A DNA stretch of 64,000 bases from JAZNSB01 sp045590955 (GTDB taxonomy: Bacteria > Pseudomonadota > Alphaproteobacteria > RF32 > CAG-239). The notes under the pieces are model-generated. The model made no database searches. It was not told the origin of the DNA and saw only the letters and a program-made list of their open reading frames with translations. How positions within the stretch are numbered: the stretch's first letter is position 1; each line of letters opens with the position of its first letter. Made by a program: the position numbers and the translations under genes. Where the stretch lies: assembly GCA_045590955.1 (NCBI GenBank), contig JAZNSB010000003.1:1-64000 (forward strand), read 5' to 3'. Of this stretch, positions 58,175-64,000 are shown piece after piece.

Positions 58175-58887
58175 AATAAAGAACAGAAATTTTCAAATGA
58201 AGAAGCCTGCAAATAGGGGTTGCATTGTTTTTCTAAACCAAGCTCAATCGGGCAAACATATCCCTGTCTTTGTAGACGAGATATGGCAATTTGTTCGTAT
58301 TGTGCAAGGGCCTCTTGGTTGAAACATGTTTGTCTTGCATATCCGAAACCGTGAGCAGTGTATTCGTGTCCGGCAAAAAAAGATACATCATTAGGGAGTT
58401 TTTTGATCCTTTGTAAGGTGTTAAACATATCTTTTTGGGTTCCTTCAAATAATGCGCCAATACCAAAATTAAACAAAACATCTCCGGTAAAAAGAAGTTT
58501 GTCTTGCTCAAAAAGCCATAACAAATCATGTTTTGTGTGGCCACACACTTCTAAAATTTTTGCCTTACTGTTTCCAAGGCAAAAAATATCTTCATCTGAA
58601 AGTTCTATATCTATTTGTTCAATTTGTTTTTGTGGAAGTTTTGGGCCAACAATTTTGGCTCCGTAAATTGATTTTAGTTCTTTATTGCCTTCAACGTGGT
58701 CAAAGTGATGATGCGTATTTAATATATATGCAGGGCGGAGGTTGTGCTTTTGAAGCTCTGCTAAAACCGGCGCTGTTTCCGAGGGGTCTAAGACAGCACA
58801 AACTTGCGTATCGGAATCGACCAATATATATGAGAGGTTATCCATTATACCTTGTCTGCACAGAACAGGATAAACTTGAAGTGACAT
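58171..58887 (-). CDS. gloB: Metallo-beta-lactamase-fold hydrolase, hydroxyacylglutathione hydrolase type
   Basis: This 238-residue protein fits glyoxalase II, which splits S-lactoylglutathione into lactate and glutathione. The binuclear metal site is seen in NTHHHFDH, GHTKHD, FTGDVLF (bridging Asp) and AGHEYTA. IGALFEGTQKDMFNTLQRI and the C-terminal NPYLQ match GloB. It is slightly shorter than usual (about 250). GGAG lies ten bases before the ATG, which overlaps the HD-GYP stop by one base. Glutathione use is inferred from the family. Confidence 0.85.
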   Translation of the reverse strand: MSLQVYPVLCRQGIMDNLSYILVDSDTQVCAVLDPSETAPVLAELQKHNLRPAYILNTHHHFDHVEGNKELKSIYGAKIVGPKLPQKQIEQIDIELSDEDIFCLGNSKAKILEVCGHTKHDLLWLFEQDKLLFTGDVLFNFGIGALFEGTQKDMFNTLQRIKKLPNDVSFFAGHEYTAHGFGYARQTCFNQEALAQYEQIAISRLQRQGYVCPIELGLEKQCNPYLQASSFENFCSLF

Positions 58888-60569
58888 TATAAATAATCTC
58901 CGGGGTTTACTTCATCAATTTGTTCCGGTTTTAAGTATTGATATGCATATGTGTTATAAATTTCATTTTCAATGAAAATTTTATATAAAGCAGGGTCTAT
59001 ATGTCCGGTATTTTTCATATTTTGCATAATACGTAAAGCTTCGGAGAGTTTTTTGGGCTCTTTATAAGGTCTGTCTGAAGCAGTGAGAGCTTCAAAAATA
59101 TCTGCAATGGCCATTGCTTTGGCAGGAACAGACATTTGTTCTCCGGTAAGATGGTTGGGATATCCTTTGCCATCAACTCTTTCGTGGTGGGCTCCGGCAT
59201 ATTCAACAATGTTGGACAATTCTTTTGGGAAGGGAAGAGTTTTGAGCATATCTATGGTAACAACTATATGTTCATTAATTTTTTCTCTTTCTTCTTTATT
59301 GATTGTTCCTTTTGGGATGGAAAGATTATATAATTCTCCGAGATTATATTTGCCCAAGCGGTGATCATCTCTATTTTGAATTAAACTTTCTATACAAGGA
59401 TTGGAGTATAGCTCTTTGTCTTTTACATTGTCTCTTTCTGCCCAAGAAAGCCCTTTCATTCTGCTAAAGTGACGAGTGAATTTGTATTGAGCAATTTGTT
59501 CTAGGCGAATAATTTCTTCATCTGTGAGTTCTTTGTCGCCTATATTACATTGTGCAATAAAATCAAAATCGTCTTCAAGTTGCTGTATTTTAACAATAAA
59601 TTCTTTTTGCAGATTTTCTTGCGTGTCTGTATTTTTGAGGCGCTTTTTAAGGTAGTCTATATGTGCATCTCTTCGCAAAATTTCAAATCTGTTTCTTATT
59701 TCATGTATGCGGTTATATACTGTTTCAAGCTTTGTGGCTTTGTCTACAACAAATTCCGGGGTGGTGATTTTGCCACAATCATGAAGCCAAGAAGCAATAT
59801 GTAATGCGTACCAGTCTGATTCTGACATTGTAAAGTCTTTTAATGCACCTGTTTTTTCTTCAACGGCAGCAGCTGTAATTAACCTTGCTAAAACAGGAAC
59901 TCTTTGACAGTGTAGGCCTGTGTATGGAGATTTTGCTTCCAGTGCGTGAGTAAGTGTGCCAATGAAAGACTCTAACAATAAATCATAATCTTCTGTTAGA
60001 ACCCTACACTCTGTTACATGAGAAAGAAGCGAGCTTAAAGAATATAGAGCCTTTGTCGTTTCTGGTGAAAAAATGCATCTGTTGGAGTTTTTATCCAGAG
60101 GATTTATAAATTGCAAAATGCCAATAACTTCCCCTTTTTTGCTGGTTAAAGGAATGGCTAAAACACTTGTGGTTATATAATTGTTTTTGGAATCAAACTG
60201 TTCAAAAAAGTGGTTTTGATATTCTTGAGTTTGTGCAATGTTTGCAACGTTTATAATTTCGTTGTTAATCAAGCAGCGTTCTGCTATGGATAATTTTCTT
60301 TTTTGTTTAATGTCTGAAATAAATATCGGAGCAAAGTATGAGCCGGTGTCAGCATTGTTTCTGAAAAAATTGATGCTGTTGTATTTCATGTATTGCAGAG
60401 TTAATACTTTATGGTCTCCGACAACAAAAAAATTAACCCCGTCTATGTTAAATTCACTCAAATAAAAGTCTAAAATGGCAGCGATTTTTTTGTTAAAACT
60501 CTTTTCTTCGTTTAAAAAACCAAGAAGGGAAATAAAATTGGAAGTATTATTGTTAAAAGGTGCTGTCAT
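58887..60569 (-). CDS. GAF / HD-GYP domain protein, probable cyclic-di-GMP phosphodiesterase
   Basis: This 560-residue protein has an N-terminal GAF sensor (about 30-190) and a C-terminal HD-GYP domain (about 200-530). Metal and catalytic residues are H263-D264 in WLHDCGK, then HHERVDGKGYP (461-471). Between the two HD halves lies a 115-residue helical stretch (about 300-415); the preceding KLETVYNRIHEIRNRFE is typical of a GAF/HD-GYP subfamily known from gammaproteobacteria, so the insert is probably a subfamily trait. AAGGAG lies before the ATG. It is downstream of the DUF2336 gene (eight bases) and coupled to gloB. Confidence 0.88.
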   Translation of the reverse strand: MTAPFNNNTSNFISLLGFLNEEKSFNKKIAAILDFYLSEFNIDGVNFFVVGDHKVLTLQYMKYNSINFFRNNADTGSYFAPIFISDIKQKRKLSIAERCLINNEIINVANIAQTQEYQNHFFEQFDSKNNYITTSVLAIPLTSKKGEVIGILQFINPLDKNSNRCIFSPETTKALYSLSSLLSHVTECRVLTEDYDLLLESFIGTLTHALEAKSPYTGLHCQRVPVLARLITAAAVEEKTGALKDFTMSESDWYALHIASWLHDCGKITTPEFVVDKATKLETVYNRIHEIRNRFEILRRDAHIDYLKKRLKNTDTQENLQKEFIVKIQQLEDDFDFIAQCNIGDKELTDEEIIRLEQIAQYKFTRHFSRMKGLSWAERDNVKDKELYSNPCIESLIQNRDDHRLGKYNLGELYNLSIPKGTINKEEREKINEHIVVTIDMLKTLPFPKELSNIVEYAGAHHERVDGKGYPNHLTGEQMSVPAKAMAIADIFEALTASDRPYKEPKKLSEALRIMQNMKNTGHIDPALYKIFIENEIYNTYAYQYLKPEQIDEVNPGDYL

Positions 60570-60577
60570 TATTCTCC

Positions 60578-61681
60578 TTATTTAATTTTAGATATTAGGT
60601 ATTCAATATCGTTTTCTGATAAGTCTTCAGATGAGCTGGTTAAAGACAAAACTCTTTCCAATACCTTATTTGAGAAGTTGCGCTTATTGTTTTGGCAACA
60701 ATCAAAGCTTACTTTCTTTAAAATTTCAAAGGCATTAAAAATAGCAGGAAATAATGGTTTGGGAACACCGGCTTTTCTGAGTAAATTTCTTGTCATAAAA
60801 TCAAGGTGCGAATTAAATAGGATTTTTCTGACTTCGGGTAATGGTGTTTGAGATAAATAAACCAATGAATATTCAAAGAATTTTAGATTACCCATACAAA
60901 TGGAGCGAACGAGCAAAGATGGTGTTAGATTACCGGAGCTGTAAAGTTGGCTTACCAGCTCTTCCATTCTGTCATCTGAACTTTGATCTTCTGATATTTG
61001 TAGAGCAACCTTTTCTCTTATTTCTTCAATAATATCACATGCTGTATCGTTGGGAACTTTGTGTGTGCTAATGAGCTTTTTCTTTAATTCTGAAGACAGC
61101 GAAGACAAAATTTTGATAATAATTGAAGAAGGTAGTTCTTTTTTTGAAATTATATGCTCTTTAATGCTTTCGCTATGCATATATTTATCTGTGATGATGT
61201 TAAATGTGGTTTCATCAAGTTCGCACTTATCATTTTCAAGAAGAGTATTTATTACCTGCTCTTCGCATTTGTCAGCAATATATTGAATTATTTCTTCATC
61301 AAGGTTTTCTCTTTTTGCAACAGCTTTTTGTTTGTTGGTTTGTTGTGATTTTAAGATTTGCAACATATCATCAACAGTAAAGTTTTCATAGTGTTGAATA
61401 AAGTGTAAAGACACATTATCCGAATCGTTTATGATGGAGGAAACAATATCTCTGGGAATGTTTTTGCACTCTGAAAGACTTTCTGCTAAAGTTTTTCTGA
61501 CTTTTATTTCTACATCTTTAATCATTATTTTAAAGATGCTTTCTGCCAATTTTTTACCGGCAGGAGTTATATGAGCATTGTTATAATACAGGCATATTTT
61601 TCCTGCCACTAAAGACTTATTCTCTGCGGAACAGTTTTTTGAAAGTTTTTTAAGGTCTTCATGGCTTAATGCTTCGTTCAT
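60578..61681 (-). CDS. DUF2336 (HEAT-like) protein
   Basis: This 367-residue all-helical protein fits DUF2336, a family largely confined to Alphaproteobacteria; the repeats such as VRKTLAESLSECKNIPRDIVSSIIND and AVAKRENLDEEIIQYIADKC resemble HEAT-type solenoids with a xx-LPxxI pattern. It has no signal peptide. The biochemical role is unknown; some members sit in signalling loci, and here a GAF/HD-GYP protein follows eight bases downstream. AAGGA touches the ATG directly, an unusually short spacing. A TATAAT lies on the minus strand at 61731-61736. Confidence 0.8.
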   Translation of the reverse strand: MNEALSHEDLKKLSKNCSAENKSLVAGKICLYYNNAHITPAGKKLAESIFKIMIKDVEIKVRKTLAESLSECKNIPRDIVSSIINDSDNVSLHFIQHYENFTVDDMLQILKSQQTNKQKAVAKRENLDEEIIQYIADKCEEQVINTLLENDKCELDETTFNIITDKYMHSESIKEHIISKKELPSSIIIKILSSLSSELKKKLISTHKVPNDTACDIIEEIREKVALQISEDQSSDDRMEELVSQLYSSGNLTPSLLVRSICMGNLKFFEYSLVYLSQTPLPEVRKILFNSHLDFMTRNLLRKAGVPKPLFPAIFNAFEILKKVSFDCCQNNKRNFSNKVLERVLSLTSSSEDLSENDIEYLISKIK

Positions 61682-61758
61682 TCCTTTATGCCTTTTTTGT
61701 TCTTTGTCTCATACCCTATTGTATTATGCGATTATATTTTATTCTAGTTAAATTTATG

Positions 61759-62604
61759 TTAAATTTTTAATTTTGCATAATCAAGGGTGTCCAGATTATA
61801 AAAAACTATGGTGTAATTTAATAATCCGATAAAATTTTCTATTTTACTGCCAAAATCCAAGGTTTGGGTAACGTTGCTTCCTCTTAGCACAGATCCTACG
61901 TTGTGCATGTTAAATCTGAGACTCCAAAGATGTGCAAAATCTATATTTGAATTTAGTTTTAAAGCATAGTCATCTACGGCGTCTTGCAAGGTTGGATATT
62001 GCTTGATGCGGTATTCTAAATCTTCTTTTTGTCCTTTTGGCAAAAGACCGTCTTTTGTATGCCAAACAAGTTCTTTGAATATGGCGTTGGCAACATGTGC
62101 AGGACGAGATCTTCCCCAATCGCTTTCAATAATGGCGGCGCCTACCAAAATGGAAGCCGGAACAATATCCACTCGCAATACCAAATTGTTTAATAGATAT
62201 TCTGTTCTCTGGTTGCCTGTGAATCTGGTAAAAATATCATATTTTTTTGCTTTTGTTTCTATAATCTGAATTTCTTCTTCTGTTAGATTGTTGTTTTTTT
62301 GAAATTCGTTTTTTAGGGCTAAAATTTCTTTTCTTTCTGCCATAATTTTTTTGTTTGTTCTCATTGCAAGCGGAGACATAATTTGAATAAAAAGCCATTC
62401 TTTGTCTTTGTCATTGTGGTTTTGCAAATCGGAAGGGAGTTTGTCAAGAAAAATGGCTGGAATTTCTATACCGGTTACTATTTGACGAGAAAAAGGAACA
62501 AAGCCTTGTTTGTTAAATTTTGCCATAATTTCTGCACTGTCTTGTGCCAGACATTCCGGAGCGCTAAAAATAAAAAACAATAAAAACAAGCAAAGTTTGA
62601 GCAT
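61759..62604 (-). CDS. Secreted Bax/FlgJ-like glucosaminidase-family protein
   Basis: This 281-residue protein has a signal peptide (about residues 1-20, cleavage after CLA) and a lysozyme-like glucosaminidase domain of the Bax type (about 120-270). The catalytic Glu is in AAIIESDWGRSRPAHVANAIF; WHTKDGLLP and EDLEYRIKQYPTLQDAVDDYALKLN follow as in the family. It should cut peptidoglycan glycan strands in the periplasm. It begins one base after the nfuA stop. Confidence 0.85.
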   Translation of the reverse strand: MLKLCLFLLFFIFSAPECLAQDSAEIMAKFNKQGFVPFSRQIVTGIEIPAIFLDKLPSDLQNHNDKDKEWLFIQIMSPLAMRTNKKIMAERKEILALKNEFQKNNNLTEEEIQIIETKAKKYDIFTRFTGNQRTEYLLNNLVLRVDIVPASILVGAAIIESDWGRSRPAHVANAIFKELVWHTKDGLLPKGQKEDLEYRIKQYPTLQDAVDDYALKLNSNIDFAHLWSLRFNMHNVGSVLRGSNVTQTLDFGSKIENFIGLLNYTIVFYNLDTLDYAKLKI

Positions 62605-62605
62605 A

Positions 62606-63136
62606 TTATTCTTTCAGATTTTCAACAGATTTAATTTCAGGAATGTAGTGTTTTAAGATTTTTTCAACACCATCTTTGAGTGTTACCATTGCATAAGGAC
62701 AACCTACACAACTGCCTTGCAATTGAACATATACAACGGAATTTTCATATTTAATAAACTCAATATCTCCTCCGTCTTGTCTTATGGCCGGACGAATGCG
62801 GGCATTTAAGAGTGCTTTAATTTTTTGTTCTATATTTTCTTCTGTGTTATCGTTTGATTCAACAGGTTCCGGATTGGTAAGAAATTCCATAATGGTCGCC
62901 ATTATTTGAGGGCGCAAAATATCCCAATCGCCCTGCTCTTGTTTGGTTACAGAAATCATTTCAGAGGTGATAAAAACAGAAGCAATGTCACCTATGTCAA
63001 AAATTTTTTCAGCCAAGGGAGATTTGCGAATACTTTTGGAATCTGAAAATTCTGCTTTTCCTGTAGATAAGATGCTTTCTGATGGAAAAAAGTTAATGGT
63101 GTTTTTATCTCCAGTATATCCTGTTTCTATAATCAT
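62606..63136 (-). CDS. NfuA/Nfu1-type iron-sulfur cluster carrier
   Basis: This 176-residue protein has the alphaproteobacterial/mitochondrial Nfu layout: an N-terminal Nfu domain (NTINFFPSESIL to MISVTKQEQGDWDILRP) and a C-terminal NifU-type domain (RPAIRQDGGDIEFIKY) with the cluster-binding C-x2-C in GSCVGCPYA. It passes [4Fe-4S] clusters to target enzymes, of which the hydrogenase subunits here would be plausible users. AAGGA precedes the ATG. It is between the DUF2333-like gene (three bases) and the Bax-like gene (one base). Confidence 0.92.
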   Translation of the reverse strand: MIIETGYTGDKNTINFFPSESILSTGKAEFSDSKSIRKSPLAEKIFDIGDIASVFITSEMISVTKQEQGDWDILRPQIMATIMEFLTNPEPVESNDNTEENIEQKIKALLNARIRPAIRQDGGDIEFIKYENSVVYVQLQGSCVGCPYAMVTLKDGVEKILKHYIPEIKSVENLKE

Positions 63137-63139
63137 TTA

Positions 63140-64000
63140 TTATTCCTTTGCTGATAAAATGTTGTTAATGCTGTTTATTGTTTTTACTCCTTGCAGTTCA
63201 AGATATGCAAGGTGGTTGCCACCAAAAGCACTGTTAAAAGATGTGTTACGAATAATTTGAGGTCTTAAAGTTGATGCTGTTTGCAATGCTTGGATGGCTG
63301 CAGATAAATGATTGTATGCATTTTGTTGTAAAATTGTATTTTTGTAGTCTATCGCTACACTTTTTAATATCATACAATATGTATAAAACTTGCCCTGAGT
63401 ATAATAAAACAAATCATCTGAGTCAAAATCCGCAAAAGAATCTGACTTTTTTTGAATTTGGGTTTCCAGAGAGGCGTTGCTTTGTTCTAAATCTTGTTTG
63501 ATGTGGATTAAAAGATTGTTAAAACTTGCTTGGCTGTGGGCCAATTCTTCTATGCTTGGAGTTAAATTGTTGTATAATTTGTTTAATGTTTTTCTGCCTT
63601 TTTTGTATTGTGTGTTTGAGCTGGGGGCAAACATTTTGCCTGTTTTTGCAATAATCCAAACATCAGGACTGTATGAAACATATTCTGTGGCTATGCGCAA
63701 CAATTCTTTGTTGTCGGGGGAAGACAAGTCGTTTGTGCTGTTTAAGGCTTGAAAGGTGTTGGCAATGGCACTCATAATTCCCTTTTGAAAATTAGGCATA
63801 TTGTCTAAAAGAGCCGAAGGAAAGAAAAATGGAGTGTTAGGTGTCCAAAGATTTTGGCTTACTTCTCTGTTGATAAGGTGTGTGCTGGTTTGAATTATTT
63901 GAGATTTGCCGACCGGAGCCTGATTGCTCAGGGTGGTGTTTGTGTCTATCTTATTAATCAGAATACCGCCAAGAGGGTAATATAATATGAACATAAACAA
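63140..64000 (-). CDS. DUF2333-like envelope protein, 5' end cut by window edge
   Basis: At least 286 residues are open to the window edge, so the N-terminus is missing. The first visible residues are hydrophobic (FMFILYYPLGG), the end of a probable membrane anchor; then comes INREVSQNLWTPNTPFFFPSALLDNMPNFQKG, which I recognise as typical of DUF2333 proteins. The rest is helical, with a coiled stretch (about 150-200). Function unknown; probably anchored in the inner membrane facing the periplasm. It heads the visible nfuA-bax-like run. Confidence 0.75.
   Translation of the reverse strand: MFMFILYYPLGGILINKIDTNTTLSNQAPVGKSQIIQTSTHLINREVSQNLWTPNTPFFFPSALLDNMPNFQKGIMSAIANTFQALNSTNDLSSPDNKELLRIATEYVSYSPDVWIIAKTGKMFAPSSNTQYKKGRKTLNKLYNNLTPSIEELAHSQASFNNLLIHIKQDLEQSNASLETQIQKKSDSFADFDSDDLFYYTQGKFYTYCMILKSVAIDYKNTILQQNAYNHLSAAIQALQTASTLRPQIIRNTSFNSAFGGNHLAYLELQGVKTINSINNILSAKE

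Noticed and set aside
1..64000. tRNA or rRNA genes, CRISPR arrays, insertion sequences
   Set aside because: I looked for cloverleaf-like stretches in the gaps, regularly spaced repeats and transposase motifs, and found none I could support.

Overview
The window is AT-rich, densely coded bacterial chromosome. Several gene orders and families point to an alphaproteobacterium: secB next to a Tim44-like gene, mltA and an Smr-domain gene; dnaQ-coaE beside rho; addB-addA-trxA; lptD-surA-ksgA; a DUF2336 protein and a DUF2333-like protein. LptD, LptF and LptG show an outer membrane with exported lipopolysaccharide. A trimeric [FeFe] hydrogenase of the NAD-linked, electron-bifurcating type (11.5-15.4 kb) points to an anaerobic, fermentative life. 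An uncultured, host-associated or sediment anaerobic alphaproteobacterium is my inference. There is no rRNA, tRNA, insertion sequence, prophage or CRISPR array that I can support.

Layout. 0-5.6 kb: end of tsaD, nth, secB, tim44-like, mltA, a membrane protein, smr, dnaQ, coaE. 5.6-6.1 kb: a gene-free AT-rich stretch with clustered DnaA-box-like sites, the best replication-origin candidate here. 6.1-11.4 kb: rho, ftsK, fabD-fabG. 11.5-15.4 kb: hydC-hydB-hydA on the minus strand. 15.5-20.7 kb: lptF-lptD-surA-ksgA, with lptG displaced to 41.3 kb. 20.7-24.4 kb: xerD with a small membrane-protein gene, aroK, and a large GT5 glycogen/starch synthase. 24.5-32.9 kb: grpE, rph, rdgB, addB-addA, trxA. 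32.9-35.4 kb: a divergent ClpA-like unfoldase. 35.6-36.8 kb: rpsF-rpsR-rplI. 36.8-45.4 kb: cysteine-synthase family enzyme, Nudix, gmk, yicC, SDR, lptG with a PAP2 phosphatase, then a Sel1 protein and a 421-aa protein that may carry a RelA/SpoT-like fold. 45.5-54.4 kb: the translation/RNA operon rimP-nusA-ylxR-infB-rbfA-truB, then rpsO and pnp. 54.4-55.6 kb: two unrecognised genes bounded by two strong terminators. 55.6-58.2 kb: short rplY, pth, ychF, trmL. 58.2-64 kb: minus-strand run gloB, GAF/HD-GYP phosphodiesterase, DUF2336, Bax-like, Nfu-type Fe-S protein, DUF2333-like (cut by the window edge).

Most of the window is housekeeping, packed with ATGA/TAATG couplings and overlapping convergent gene ends. 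Several clusters that are usually longer in Alphaproteobacteria are missing members here (no lptG next to lptF, no pdxA between surA and ksgA, no aroB after aroK, no acpP-fabF after fabG, no maf/aroE/hemE between coaE and rho), suggesting a rearranged and partly streamlined genome. The parts most worth a second look are the possible RelA/SpoT-like protein, the ClpA homologue with an altered first ATPase site, the hydrogenase, the origin candidate, and the terminator-bounded cassette at 54.4-55.6 kb.
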